Positions 26,935 through 35,913 of a DNA stretch of 36,575 bases are shown here, piece after piece. The notes beneath the pieces were generated by a model. The model saw nothing but the letters and a program-made list of their open reading frames with translations. It made no database searches and was not told the origin of the DNA. The stretch covers positions 1-36,575 of the forward strand of contig NZ_NFJB01000032.1 in assembly GCF_002159645.1 (NCBI RefSeq). Direction: 5' to 3'. The number at the start of each line of letters is the position of its first letter. Positions within the stretch are counted from its first letter, which is position 1. Origin of the DNA: Parabacteroides sp. An277. GTDB taxonomy: Bacteria > Bacteroidota > Bacteroidia > Bacteroidales > Tannerellaceae. The position numbers and the translations under genes were made by a program.

Positions 26935-27300
26935 TTACACGCCCAACACGATGTTTGCATCAATATTCAGTTTCCGACTTATCTCACGAGCGACCTTCAA
27001 TGTCGGTTCGCATTTACCAGAAAGATATTCGCTAACACGAGAAGGACTTACATTCAACAACTCCGACAACTTATTCTGCGTTAAACCCATTTCATACATG
27101 CGCAATTTAATTACATCAACCAAAGAAGGAGATTCTACCGGGAAATGCTCTTCTTCATAATCTGCCACAAAATCCGAAATCAAATCCAATTCCCAATAAT
27201 TAGGGTCATCTATCGGAGTGTCATTGTTCACTACTTTTAGCAGCTCTTCAATCCGGGCACATGCCGCTTTATACTGTTGTTCCGTCTTTATCTTTGCCAT
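26935..27300 (-). CDS. higA: HigA-type antitoxin (XRE-family HTH)
   Basis: A 121-residue antitoxin. Residues 1-60 are an acidic, partly helical region that would wrap the toxin ('ELDLISDFVADYEEEHF'). The HTH lies at about 73-115 ('GLTQNKLSELLNVSPSRVSEYLSGK') and probably represses the higBA promoter. It follows higB by 12 bases, the reverse order from most TA loci but standard for HigBA. miaA begins 17 bases downstream without a visible terminator. Confidence 0.9.
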   Translation of the reverse strand: MAKIKTEQQYKAACARIEELLKVVNNDTPIDDPNYWELDLISDFVADYEEEHFPVESPSLVDVIKLRMYEMGLTQNKLSELLNVSPSRVSEYLSGKCEPTLKVAREISRKLNIDANIVLGV

Positions 27301-27312
27301 AATATTACACCT

Positions 27313-27606
27313 TTATGCTTTTGAACAATCTATTTTATCATACTCTTGATGAGTGCCTATCCAACGAATGAAGACTTTTTTTGCTGCAAATAATATCAAT
27401 GCAACCAGCCGATAATCATTCCCCTTAATATTAAACACAAAACGGTCATTCCCTACATAGTCTGCACTATTGAATGTCAACTTTACATCCGCCAGACAAG
27501 CCCAATCTGCTTTCTCTGTCTTTTTATACCAATCACGCAAAGGGACGTCTGCATCCGCATGTTTTTGTGTATAGTTTCTAATTGTTGCAAATGATATTAT
27601 TCTCAT
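27313..27606 (-). CDS. higB: HigB-type mRNA interferase toxin
   Basis: A 97-residue RelE-superfamily toxin of the HigB_toxin group, a ribosome-associated mRNA endonuclease. Typical pieces are the N-terminal 'MRIISFATIRNYTQKHADADVPLRDWYKKTEKADW', the central 'DRFVFNIKGNDYRLVALILF' strands and the C-terminal 'VFIRWIGTHQEYDKID'. A likely -10-like site (TATCTTTA, minus strand, 27627-27634) lies in the short gap to the HU-HIG gene. The pair looks intact. Confidence 0.9.
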   Translation of the reverse strand: MRIISFATIRNYTQKHADADVPLRDWYKKTEKADWACLADVKLTFNSADYVGNDRFVFNIKGNDYRLVALILFAAKKVFIRWIGTHQEYDKIDCSKA

Positions 27607-27682
27607 AGTCTTTTCTATTTTTGGTGTAAAGATAGCTCTTTGTTTCTAAATATCAAAACTTATTTCCAATTTACAAAAATAT

Positions 27683-28153
27683 CTATTCCTTGTCCCCTTT
27701 TTTCTCCCGTTGCTGCTCCTGCCATTCCCGGTAATCCTTTATCGAGGCGAACGAGATGCCTTGGTCCACAATCCCCCCGATTTGGTAGGAAAGGAGTTGT
27801 TGCACCGCCTCGCGCAGCTCGCGGGAGGGACGGAACACGATGCGCTCGTTGCGAATCAGGTGCGGCCCGAACAACTCCGGCGCCCAAGCCCCCTCGCTCC
27901 CATACTCCAACTTCAACGAGCCGAGCCGCCCCAACTGGACATTCTCCCCTCGCGCCAACAAGCGCGGAAGGTGCTTGAACAAAAGCTCCAAGCCCATTTG
28001 CAACTCAATGTCTGCCAACGTGGTATTGGCCGTCGCATTGCGACATAATTCCCGTGTCTTCACCTGCCGCCCCGGCGCGGGAGTGGCATACCATAACTCG
28101 CTCTTCTCCTTGTTGAGCGGGTTCTTCTTGCGCATCAACTTATAACGTGCCAT
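27683..28153 (-). CDS. HU-HIG family DNA-binding protein
   Basis: A 156-residue nucleoid-type protein of the Bacteroidota HU-HIG family. An HU-like core covers about residues 30-115 ('RELCRNATANTTLADIELQMGLELLFKHL', then the beta-arm region 'ENVQLGRLGSLKLEYGSEG'), with a family-specific C-terminal helix rich in Glu, Gln and Lys. These proteins are expected to bind or bend DNA as dimers. Unusually for this window the start has a strong Shine-Dalgarno site (TAGGAGGA, nine bases before the ATG). A 23-bp-period palindrome array lies 52 bp upstream, in its promoter region, making autoregulation an attractive hypothesis. Confidence 0.88.
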   Translation of the reverse strand: MARYKLMRKKNPLNKEKSELWYATPAPGRQVKTRELCRNATANTTLADIELQMGLELLFKHLPRLLARGENVQLGRLGSLKLEYGSEGAWAPELFGPHLIRNERIVFRPSRELREAVQQLLSYQIGGIVDQGISFASIKDYREWQEQQREKKGDKE

Positions 28154-28204
28154 GCTTTTTCCTCCTATGTTTTATTGCATCCAACCTTCGTACCCCAAAG
28201 GCCG

Positions 28205-28365
28205 CCATATCCGTATATCATCCCTCCTCACATACGTTTATCATCCCTTCCAAGATACATACCTTATCCATAGATACCTGTACTGGTATGCATTCCATAC
28301 CTGTACTGCTTATACTACCATACCAGTACTGGTATATACCCCATACCTGTACTGCTTTCTATCGG
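28205..28365. repeat. 23-bp-period palindrome array, about seven units
   Basis: Units begin at 28205, 28228, 28251, 28274, 28297, 28320 and 28343, exactly 23 bp apart. The last four share ATACCWGTACTGSTWT; the copy at 28320-28335 (ATACCAGTACTGGTAT) is a perfect 16-bp palindrome and the one at 28274 is perfect except at the inner T/T pair. The first three are diverged but keep the phase and imperfect dyads (for example ATATCCGTATAT); the first two share TATCATCCCT tails 23 bp apart. Spacers of about 7 bp vary. The array lies upstream of the HU-HIG gene. Confidence 0.95.
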
Positions 28366-28439
28366 CAAAGATAGGAATTATAGGCGAAAACTCCTATAAG
28401 TCACCAGCAGAAATATAAGCATGAGTGCGTTTTTCAAGC

Positions 28440-28643
28440 TTAAGAGGCCGTTCCCCATCCAAGAAGAGGCCCCAAAAGAAGCCCCAGGTCCGAGGACCCA
28501 GGGCTTCCTTCACGCATCCATGCGGGCAACTCGAGACCCAGTGGATTCAAAATAGGGACTCTGCCGTTTTGCAGAATCCATTGTTGTTCAAACGTACGTA
28601 AACTATCGGGTATCAGGCAAACATTTTCAAACAGGGTATCCAC
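28440..28643 (-). CDS. Possible small protein downstream of the barrel protein
   Basis: A 67-codon frame with a GTG start eight bases after the barrel-protein stop. The first 45 residues ('LFENVCLIPDSLRTFEQQWILQNGRVPILNPLG') look protein-like, but the last 20 are low-complexity and read through a GC-rich hairpin. I recognise no family. It may be a real small gene, a remnant, or chance. Confidence 0.3.
   Translation of the reverse strand: MDTLFENVCLIPDSLRTFEQQWILQNGRVPILNPLGLELPAWMREGSPGSSDLGLLLGPLLGWGTAS
28478..28507 (-). terminator. GC-rich hairpin after the barrel-protein gene
   Basis: GAAGCCC (28478-28484) pairs with GGGCTTC (28501-28507), and inside it GGTCC with GGACC. On the minus strand it is followed by only TTTT, so it is a weak intrinsic-terminator candidate for the barrel-protein transcript. 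Confidence 0.5.
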
Positions 28644-28650
28644 TCTCTCT

Positions 28651-30930
28651 TTAGTGTCCGAACCGTGAAGTATCTACTTGCTTCTGTTTCTTTTCCTTAT
28701 AACTGCCTAAGCGATAAGAGAGTCGGACAGAGACAGAGCGGTTATAGAAGCTGTTGTCCATATCCAGATGCTGCCCTTTGAAGAGAACAGCCGTACGGGG
28801 CGCACCGGTATTGAAGAGGTCGTCGGCATGAACCGAGAGCGTTGCCCGACCTTTCAGGAACGTATAGCGGGCAGCGATATGAAGATTGAACAAGCCGTTT
28901 ATATCGAAGACGCCTTGAATAGCCGGTGATTGATAGTGCGCACCCAACTCAAAGCTCAGGTGCTTGCCAACTTTAAAGGTGTTATCCAACATCAGTACAC
29001 CGACCCACTTCTTCCGATTGAAGGGAATGTCATAGAAATCATCGCATCGCTCGTGCATGTATAGCGCGATGGCGTTGAAAGAGGCATCGTACCAATCGCC
29101 CATCGCCAACGGAAGAGAGAGGCTCGCCCCGTATTGCCGCATAAAGTCCCAGTTCTGCATCTTATAAATCAATGCCAACCGTTCGCTCGATTGATAAGGC
29201 GACTGGGCAAAGTAATCAGACGTATGGTTGAAAAAGAGCGTCAGCATATACTTCTGCCGGAAGATGTAAGTACTACTCAGCTCATAGGTATTTGCCGGAC
29301 GTAAATTTGAACTTCCGTGTAATTCCGAATAACCATCAATATAACTGATGGCGGACTGCATCGCCCAATATTCCGGATAGCGCTTGTCTGAAGATAAAGC
29401 CAACTGCAGGAAGTTACGCGCATTGAGCATCCAGAAGAGCGATGCCCGCGGGAATACCGCCCAGCGCTCATAATCACCAATCCGATAATATTCGCCCGTA
29501 GCCGATAAGGAAACTGAGCTTCCCGTCTTTAGCTTTTTATCGAGCGAAGCATAAACGTTAGCGGTGTGCTCATGCAGGTTGGCATAGGTATCGCGGGTCT
29601 CAACGTCGCCCACCACTTCTCGATAAATTTGCTCATCCCGGCTGTGGGCATATTGATAAGAGAAGCCAAATCCTAACTCCCAATCCCGCCGAAGCACATA
29701 AGATTGGTCAGCATGAACCGCCAGTCGGTCTATCTTCTGAGCACCGACAATTTCCAACTCGATGGCATTGCCCTCCGCATAATCGGTGTGTAACCGCTGG
29801 CCGTTCTCCATCTGATAACATGTATATTCGATACCGGTTTTCAATCCTTTATCTCCTTCATAATCGACAGACAGGTTATGCAGTCGGCCTTCCGTCTCTT
29901 TATCCAAGTTGCTAAGTTGGAAATTGCCCGTTGTATGGCTGTTCCCTTTATCGGAAGGCGAGAAGCTACCCAAGTAAGCCAATTGCAGATGTTCCTTGTC
30001 CGAGAAATTATATTCCAACGCCGAGCGTACTGTATGATCCCATCCTTTTTCGCGCATTGCCTCTTGATTCTGAATGTCATAAAGTTGATTTCCGAACGTA
30101 TGCAAGGAACGTGTCTTCATTTGGGTGAATGTTTTGACATCTTTCGCTTCATACATCCAATCGAACCCCCACTTAGGCGTCGTATAACGTAGATTTCCAC
30201 TCAATCCACCAGCATTGAAGTACTGATTCTTATAATGGGCAACCACTTCACCGGAAAAGTGATAAGCCGCCGCATGCTTCAACACGACATTAACGGCCGC
30301 TCCGCGTACATGATATTCGGGCGGCGCACTATACATCACTTCCGCCCTTTCGACCCGTTCCACCGGCGTATTCTTCAGGAAAGTTTCCAGTTGGGCTGCA
30401 TTCATGGTCGTGGGGCGTCCATTGAGAATCACCGTCAGCGAAGTGGCACCCGCCAGCGATAATGCCCCGTTTCGCTCGGTGATGCCGGGCAATTTCGTGA
30501 TGGCTTCATAGGCATTATCCACCATCTTTTTATCGGATAAGGCGGTCAAATCATAACTCAATTTACCTTCTTCTACCTGCACATAAGGCTTTTCGGCCGT
30601 GATGACCAAGTCTTCTAAGGTGGTATTTTGCTCTTTGAGCACATAAACATCCGCCGTGTCGGGAAGTGTAGCCTTTTCTATTTCCCGCGTTTCATAGGCG
30701 ACGTGTTGCAAGATATAGCGGCAAGGCAACACTTCCTGCCGAAATTGGAACATTCCTGCCGTATCAGTCAGGCTCACCTCTATAAAGGTTGAATCCGCCT
30801 TTTGCAACACCACGGTTACGCCTTCTATCGGCTTCCCTGCTTCATTCACCACCTTTCCTCGGAGGCTTTGCGCTGAAAGCATCTCCAGGCATCCCAATCC
30901 TATACCTATAATATATAAGTAACGTTTCAT
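28651..30930 (-). CDS. Outer membrane beta-barrel protein, TonB-receptor-like with carboxypeptidase-regulatory domain
   Basis: A 759-residue outer membrane protein. The ATG at 30930 starts the signal peptide MKRYLYIIGIGLGCLEMLSA; the 20 upstream codons are not coding-like. Residues about 23-100 form a carboxypeptidase-regulatory-like beta-sandwich ('LRGKVVNEAGKPIEGVTVVLQKADS'). A plug-like region follows ('KPYVQVEEGKLSYDLTALSDKKMVDNAYEAITKLPGI', 'PVERVERAEVMYSAPPEYHVRGAAVNVVLK'). The rest is an aromatic-rich barrel of the OMP_b-brl_3 type. No SusD partner is adjacent, so it is not a standard polysaccharide-utilisation SusC. It diverges from a histidine kinase/response regulator pair, and such pairs commonly control the neighbouring barrel protein. 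A -7 site and a tandem TTAGTGTTA repeat lie upstream. Substrate unknown. Confidence 0.92.
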   Translation of the reverse strand: MKRYLYIIGIGLGCLEMLSAQSLRGKVVNEAGKPIEGVTVVLQKADSTFIEVSLTDTAGMFQFRQEVLPCRYILQHVAYETREIEKATLPDTADVYVLKEQNTTLEDLVITAEKPYVQVEEGKLSYDLTALSDKKMVDNAYEAITKLPGITERNGALSLAGATSLTVILNGRPTTMNAAQLETFLKNTPVERVERAEVMYSAPPEYHVRGAAVNVVLKHAAAYHFSGEVVAHYKNQYFNAGGLSGNLRYTTPKWGFDWMYEAKDVKTFTQMKTRSLHTFGNQLYDIQNQEAMREKGWDHTVRSALEYNFSDKEHLQLAYLGSFSPSDKGNSHTTGNFQLSNLDKETEGRLHNLSVDYEGDKGLKTGIEYTCYQMENGQRLHTDYAEGNAIELEIVGAQKIDRLAVHADQSYVLRRDWELGFGFSYQYAHSRDEQIYREVVGDVETRDTYANLHEHTANVYASLDKKLKTGSSVSLSATGEYYRIGDYERWAVFPRASLFWMLNARNFLQLALSSDKRYPEYWAMQSAISYIDGYSELHGSSNLRPANTYELSSTYIFRQKYMLTLFFNHTSDYFAQSPYQSSERLALIYKMQNWDFMRQYGASLSLPLAMGDWYDASFNAIALYMHERCDDFYDIPFNRKKWVGVLMLDNTFKVGKHLSFELGAHYQSPAIQGVFDINGLFNLHIAARYTFLKGRATLSVHADDLFNTGAPRTAVLFKGQHLDMDNSFYNRSVSVRLSYRLGSYKEKKQKQVDTSRFGH

Positions 30931-30952
30931 CTGTTCTATTATTGATTGGAAG

Positions 30953-30960
30953 CAAAAGTA
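30953..30960 (-). promoter_or_regulatory. -7 element TACTTTTG for the barrel-protein gene
   Basis: A minus-strand TAnnTTTG match 22 bp before the ATG at 30930. No good -33 is seen, which fits an activator-dependent promoter (inference). Confidence 0.6.
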
Positions 30961-30998
30961 GGGAAACCGAGTCAGAGCGTGCGTTATCACTCCGCTAC

Positions 30999-31017
30999 TT
31001 AGTGTTATTTAGTGTTA
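30999..31017. promoter_or_regulatory. Two TTAGTGTTA direct repeats, candidate response-regulator site
   Basis: TTAGTGTTA at 30999-31007 and 31009-31017, exactly 10 bp (one helical turn) apart. They lie about 40 bp upstream of the barrel-protein -7 element, a normal activator position, and beside the divergent kinase promoter. OmpR-family regulators bind such paired direct repeats. Confidence 0.6.
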
Positions 31018-31046
31018 CCACCTATACCTTTCCTCCGAAAATAGAC

Positions 31047-31054
31047 TATATTTG
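31047..31054 (+). promoter_or_regulatory. -7 element TATATTTG for the two-component operon
   Basis: A TAnnTTTG match 67 bp before the kinase ATG; the leader downstream holds 22-bp direct repeats. Confidence 0.6.
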
Positions 31055-31060
31055 CCTGAA

Positions 31061-31118
31061 AAGTTAAGCATAAATGCAAAAAAAGATAAGCATAAACGAC
31101 TGAAAAGATAGGCGTAAA
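31061..31118 (+). repeat. Three 22-bp-period direct repeats in the kinase leader
   Basis: AAGTTAAGCATAAA (31061), AAGATAAGCATAAA (31083) and AAGATAGGCGTAAA (31105) are exactly 22 bp apart, between the promoter and the ATG at 31122. The position suggests autoregulation by the response regulator or a translational role. Confidence 0.8.
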
Positions 31119-31121
31119 TTT

Positions 31122-32567
31122 ATGAAGATACAAGGACATTTCATTCTGTTGTTTGTCTCCATTTCCATCATCGGCATTTTCATCTCGCAAGGCTATTGGC
31201 TATGGAATACGTATGAAACGGAGAAAAAGCAGATGGCGGACAAGGTACATCAACTGTTCGAGCAGTCGATAGCCGAGACTTTGGCCATTCATCTGACCCA
31301 GATGGAACAAGACTCCACGCAAAATGCGCCGCATGGCGAAATGTCGATGGGTATCGCCGTGGATAGTATCAGTAGGATGTTGAGCCTCCAAGAGAACAAA
31401 AAGATGGTGCGCTATTATCGGAATATGATTTTGAATCCGACCAACGAACGCGACGAGCCACTGACTTTCACCAAGGATTATTACAAAGAGAGTTATGATG
31501 TGCTACGGCTGGCATCGTCGGCAGGCATGTTCGAGATGGTAACCGCTATCCGCCCGATTAGTATCCTGACGGTGGATAGCGTATTTGGCACGGTGTTAGA
31601 ACGGAATGGCATTTATCAACCGCACTTTGTGGACGCCGTTTTCGGGAAAGATACGCTGATTGACACTTCCAAACCGAAAGACCTACAGCTGGAAAACCTA
31701 ATTCAATCCCGCCGTGTGAGCATCACCATGAATGAAGACTTCGGCTTGCAGGGTTTCGTAGTAGATGCCAATCAACTTATTTATAGACGGATGCTTTATG
31801 CTTTTCTACTCTCTATCTTCTTCGTTTTGCTAACGACAGCTTGCTATCTCTATCTGATTCGCACAATTCAGCGTCAGAAAACCGTCGCACAAATCAAGAA
31901 TGATTTCATCAATAATATGACGCACGAACTAAAAACACCTATTACAATTACTTATTCCGCAATTGACGCCTTACAGAACTTCCGACTGGTAGATAATATG
32001 AACAAGCGGGAAGAGTACTTTAATATCTGCAAGCAACAGCTGAGGCATCTGACGGAATTGGTGGAGAAGATTCTCAGCATGGCGGTGGAAGAGCGCAAGA
32101 ATTTCCGCTTGCAAAAAGAATCGTTTCGATTAGGACCGATTGTGAAGCAGTTGACGAAGCAATTCACTTTGCAAACAGATAAGTCCGTCTGTTTCCAAAT
32201 AACAGATGAATGGGGCGAACAGACGGTTTTTGCAGATAAATTCCACCTAACACACGTATTGGCAAATCTGATAGATAACGCTGTTAAATATTCTGGGCAA
32301 GCTGTGAATATCGTTATCCAGATAAAGAAGTATACAAACAATCTGGAAATCACCATTCAGGATGATGGTATCGGCATCCCATCACGCTATCAAAAGCAGA
32401 TATTCGACCGTTTCTATCGTATCCCGAAAGGAAATCGGCACGATGTGAAAGGATTTGGTTTAGGATTGAGCTATGCCAAAGAAATCATCGAACGGCACGG
32501 CGGTTCTATCCACGTAAGCAGTCAGGAAAACAAAGGTTCAATATTCACCCTCTTAATACCGCAATAA
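31122..32567 (+). CDS. Sensor histidine kinase
   Basis: A 481-residue membrane kinase. Membrane spans lie at about 6-28 and 226-247, enclosing a periplasmic sensor domain of about 195 residues with no family I recognise. There is no clear HAMP domain; a short linker leads to the HisKA helix with the phospho-accepting H268 in 'THELKTPI'. HATPase motifs follow: N box 'LANLIDNAVKYSG', G1 'IQDDGIGIP' and G2 'GFGLGLSYAKEI'. The gene is cotranscribed with the response regulator (2-base gap) and divergent from the barrel protein, its likely target. Confidence 0.95.
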   Translation: MKIQGHFILLFVSISIIGIFISQGYWLWNTYETEKKQMADKVHQLFEQSIAETLAIHLTQMEQDSTQNAPHGEMSMGIAVDSISRMLSLQENKKMVRYYRNMILNPTNERDEPLTFTKDYYKESYDVLRLASSAGMFEMVTAIRPISILTVDSVFGTVLERNGIYQPHFVDAVFGKDTLIDTSKPKDLQLENLIQSRRVSITMNEDFGLQGFVVDANQLIYRRMLYAFLLSIFFVLLTTACYLYLIRTIQRQKTVAQIKNDFINNMTHELKTPITITYSAIDALQNFRLVDNMNKREEYFNICKQQLRHLTELVEKILSMAVEERKNFRLQKESFRLGPIVKQLTKQFTLQTDKSVCFQITDEWGEQTVFADKFHLTHVLANLIDNAVKYSGQAVNIVIQIKKYTNNLEITIQDDGIGIPSRYQKQIFDRFYRIPKGNRHDVKGFGLGLSYAKEIIERHGGSIHVSSQENKGSIFTLLIPQ

Positions 32568-32569
32568 AA

Positions 32570-33253
32570 ATGATACACGTATTATTGGCAGAAGATGAAA
32601 TAGCTTTGGCAAAAATCATTAAGGACAGTTTGGAAAGCCGGAATGATTTCCAAATCACGCTGGCCTCGAATGGGGAAAAGGCTTTTGAACTGTTCAAACA
32701 ATTCAAACCGGATATTTTTGTACTTGACGTGATGATGCCGCAATTGGATGGCTTCACACTGGCGAAGATGATTCGGCAAATTGACAAACATATCCCGATT
32801 CTGTTTCTGACAGCGCGCTCATCGACAGATGATGTAGTCAGCGGATTTAAAATGGGCGGCAATGATTATCTCAAAAAGCCTTTCGATATGGAAGAACTGA
32901 TTGTGCGCATCCAGTCATTGCTCAATCGACCAATTGATGCAGAAATCACCAAACCAAAAGAAACCTATCAGATTGGCGCTTATTGTTTTCGAGTAGCGCA
33001 TCAGGTGCTGGAAATCAACGGAAATACAGAATCGCTCTCTTATCGGGAAGCAGAAATTCTCCGGATGCTATGCGAGCATCAAAATGAAGTGCTCCAACGA
33101 CGCCCTGTATTGTTAGCCCTCTGGGGTGATGACAATTTCTTCAATGCCCGCAGCATGGATGTCTTTATAACGAAACTAAGAAAAAAACTATCTGCTGATC
33201 CGAACGTACAGATTGTCAACATCCGTGGCATTGGATATAAACTTATCTGCTGA
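32570..33253 (+). CDS. OmpR-family response regulator
   Basis: A 227-residue regulator. The receiver domain has the acidic pocket 'LAEDE', the phospho-acceptor D53 in 'FVLDVMMPQLDGF', 'TARS' and the conserved lysine in 'YLKKPF'. The C-terminal winged helix (Trans_reg_C) runs from about residue 130 ('LSYREAEILRMLCEHQNEVL', 'RSMDVFITKLRKKL', 'IVNIRGIGYKL'). It pairs with the upstream kinase. The 10-bp and 22-bp direct repeats in the divergent promoter region are candidate binding sites. Confidence 0.96.
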   Translation: MIHVLLAEDEIALAKIIKDSLESRNDFQITLASNGEKAFELFKQFKPDIFVLDVMMPQLDGFTLAKMIRQIDKHIPILFLTARSSTDDVVSGFKMGGNDYLKKPFDMEELIVRIQSLLNRPIDAEITKPKETYQIGAYCFRVAHQVLEINGNTESLSYREAEILRMLCEHQNEVLQRRPVLLALWGDDNFFNARSMDVFITKLRKKLSADPNVQIVNIRGIGYKLIC

Positions 33254-33270
33254 GTAATGAGCAAACTAAA

Positions 33271-33304
33271 AAAGCCGGTTCACCCTTTTGGGGTTTCCGG
33301 CTTT
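33271..33304. terminator. Bidirectional terminator between the response regulator and clpB
   Basis: AAAGCCGG (33271-33278) pairs with CCGGCTTT (33297-33304), with inner ACCC/GGGT pairing. A-run and T-run flanks suit both convergent genes. Confidence 0.85.
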
Positions 33305-33324
33305 CATATATGCAGTCATAGGAA

Positions 33325-35913
33325 TCAGTTACGGAATACCAATCCCTCACCGAAACAATCAACGATGATGGGACGCTCACGATTTACTTTACCTCCTAAT
33401 ATCTCCTTCGACAACTCATTGAGGACATAGTTCTGGATAACCCGCTTGACAGGACGGGCACCGAACTGTGGATCGTAACCCTCGTGGCTGATGAAGTCGA
33501 CAGCCTCGTCGGTAAACTGAAGTTGCATACCATTGTTTTCAACCATCTTCTCTACCTGATGAAGCTGCAACTGTACAATCTGTCTGATCTCACCTTCCGT
33601 AAGAGGTGTGAACATGATAATCTCATCAATACGGTTCAAGAATTCCGGACGGATGCTCTTCTTAAGGAGTTCCAAGACTTGCGCCTTTGTATTGTTGACG
33701 ATCTCCTGCCGATTACTGTCTGTAATCTTCTCGAAGTTTTCCCGAATGAGTGAAGATCCCATATTGCTGGTCATGATGATAATCGTGTTCTTGAAGTTCA
33801 CCGTCCGTCCCTTGTTATCCGTCAAACGCCCGTCATCCAATACTTGAAGCAAGATATTAAAGACATCCGGATGCGCCTTCTCGATTTCATCGAACAATAC
33901 CACCGAATAGGGTTTCCGACGGATGGCCTCTGTCAGCTGGCCTCCTTCATCGTATCCGACATATCCCGGAGGTGCTCCGATGAGTCGCGTCGCACTGAAT
34001 TTCTCCTGATACTCACTCATATCGATACGTGTCATCATATTCTCATCATCAAACAGATAATCGGCCAATGCCTTCGCTAACTCCGTCTTACCGACACCGG
34101 TCGTACCGAGGAAAATGAACGAACCGATAGGACGTTTCGGGTCTTGCAAGCCCGCACGGCTTCGCCGCACAGCATCTGATATGGCTTTGATAGCCTCGTC
34201 CTGTCCGATGACGCGCTTATGCAGCTCTTCCTCCATGTGGAGCAACTTCTCGCGCTCGCTCTGCATCATCTTGGTAACGGGGATTCCCGTCCAACGCGAA
34301 ACGACCTCTGCAATATCGTCACTATCAACCTCTTCCTTAATCATAGCGGCACCGCCCTGCATGTTGTGCAATTTCTCTTGTACCTCTTTGATATCGTTTT
34401 CCTTCTCCTTAATCTTTCCGTAGCGAATTTCAGCGACCTTGCCATAATCCCCTTCACGCTCCGCCTTATCGGCTTCAAACCGGAGGTTCTCGATATCAAT
34501 CTTATCCTGTTGTATGGTATTAATAAGCGATTTCTCGCTTTCCCATTGCGCCTTCTGTTTCTTCTCTTCGTCCTTCAGGTTGGCTATCTCCTTATTCAGT
34601 TGCTCCAGTTTCTGCTTGTCATCTTCCCGTTTGATGGCTTCACGCTCGATTTCCAACTGTTTGATTCGGCGAGAAACCTCGTCCAACGCTTCAGGAACAG
34701 AGTTCATCTGCATCCGCAAACGGGCTGCCGCTTCATCCATCAGGTCGATGGCCTTGTCCGGCAAGAAACGATCGGTGATATACCGGCTTGAAAGTTTAAC
34801 CGCTGCAATAATTGCATCATCCTTGATACGCACCTTGTGGTGATTCTCATACTTTTCCTTCAATCCACGAAGAATAGAGATCGCATCCAACTCGTCCGGC
34901 TCATCCACCATGACAATCTGGAACCGGCGCTCCAACGCTTTATCTTTCTCGAAATACTTCTGATACTCGTCCAACGTCGTCGCACCAATCGCACGCAATT
35001 CGCCACGCGCCAAAGCCGGTTTTAAAATATTGGCCGCATCCATCGCACCTTCGCCTTTCCCGGCACCCACCAACGTATGAATTTCATCGATGAAGAGTAT
35101 AATCTCGCCATCCGACTTAATCACCTCGTTAACGACCGCCTTCAGACGTTCCTCAAACTCACCCTTGTATTTGGCTCCGGCTATCAAAGCACCCATATCC
35201 AACGAGTATATTTGTTTTGACTTTAAGTTCTCCGGAACATCCCCACGGATGATACGATGAGCCAACCCTTCAGCAATCGCAGTCTTACCTACACCCGGTT
35301 CGCCAATCAATATTGGGTTGTTCTTTGTGCGGCGACTCAAAATCTGTAAAACACGGCGAATCTCCTCGTCACGCCCGATGACCGGATCCAGCTTACCGCT
35401 CCGCGCTTTTTCATTCAGATTAATGGCATATTTGCTCAAAGCTTCATAGGTATCTTCGGCCGACTGACTGGTCACTTTGTTTCCTTTGCGCAACTCCTCG
35501 ATGGCTTTGCGCAATTCAGCCTCCGTCATGCCCGCATCTTTCAAGATCTGCGAAGCACTACTCTTCTCCGTAAACAAGGCCAAGATGATGGGTTCGAGCG
35601 ATACGTATTGGTCGCCCATCTTCGACGAATAATCAATCGCCTTCTGCAAAATAGCGTTCGCCTCATTCGATAGGTAAGGTTCGCCTCCCGACACCTTCGG
35701 CAAGGATGCGATTTGCGCATCCACCACCCGCACCACATTCTGCGGATTCACACCCAACTTTTGGAAGATAAAGTTCGTCACGCTTTCGCCCGTCATAATG
35801 ACAGCCTTCAGCAAATGTACGCCCTCTATCGCCTGTTGGTTATTTTGTGTAACCAACTGTACCGCCTGCTGTACCGCTTCTTGTGCTTTAATCGTAAAGT
35901 TATTAAAATTCAT
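33325..35913 (-). CDS. clpB: ATP-dependent disaggregase ClpB
   Basis: A hexameric AAA+ chaperone that rescues aggregated proteins with DnaK. The 862-residue length is normal. The Clp N domain occupies about 1-140; AAA-1 has Walker A 'GEPGVGKT' and '[13 protein letters not shown]'; the coiled-coil M domain lies at about 400-530 with heptad-rich '[24 protein letters not shown]'; AAA-2 has 'GTTGVGKT' and '[15 protein letters not shown]', then the C-terminal small domain. A Shine-Dalgarno site (AAAGGAG) lies about 11 bases before the ATG. No CIRCE-like or other heat-shock operator was seen upstream. Confidence 0.98.
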   Translation of the reverse strand: MNFNNFTIKAQEAVQQAVQLVTQNNQQAIEGVHLLKAVIMTGESVTNFIFQKLGVNPQNVVRVVDAQIASLPKVSGGEPYLSNEANAILQKAIDYSSKMGDQYVSLEPIILALFTEKSSASQILKDAGMTEAELRKAIEELRKGNKVTSQSAEDTYEALSKYAINLNEKARSGKLDPVIGRDEEIRRVLQILSRRTKNNPILIGEPGVGKTAIAEGLAHRIIRGDVPENLKSKQIYSLDMGALIAGAKYKGEFEERLKAVVNEVIKSDGEIILFIDEIHTLVGAGKGEGAMDAANILKPALARGELRAIGATTLDEYQKYFEKDKALERRFQIVMVDEPDELDAISILRGLKEKYENHHKVRIKDDAIIAAVKLSSRYITDRFLPDKAIDLMDEAAARLRMQMNSVPEALDEVSRRIKQLEIEREAIKREDDKQKLEQLNKEIANLKDEEKKQKAQWESEKSLINTIQQDKIDIENLRFEADKAEREGDYGKVAEIRYGKIKEKENDIKEVQEKLHNMQGGAAMIKEEVDSDDIAEVVSRWTGIPVTKMMQSEREKLLHMEEELHKRVIGQDEAIKAISDAVRRSRAGLQDPKRPIGSFIFLGTTGVGKTELAKALADYLFDDENMMTRIDMSEYQEKFSATRLIGAPPGYVGYDEGGQLTEAIRRKPYSVVLFDEIEKAHPDVFNILLQVLDDGRLTDNKGRTVNFKNTIIIMTSNMGSSLIRENFEKITDSNRQEIVNNTKAQVLELLKKSIRPEFLNRIDEIIMFTPLTEGEIRQIVQLQLHQVEKMVENNGMQLQFTDEAVDFISHEGYDPQFGARPVKRVIQNYVLNELSKEILGGKVNRERPIIVDCFGEGLVFRN

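Noticed and set aside
28205-28365. Mini-CRISPR, or an iteron-type replication origin, for the 23-bp arrays
   Set aside because: Spacers are only 7-10 bases and no cas or Rep gene is near. The iteron idea fails because the repeats are palindromic rather than directional, and no AT-rich unwinding region or replication initiator was seen.
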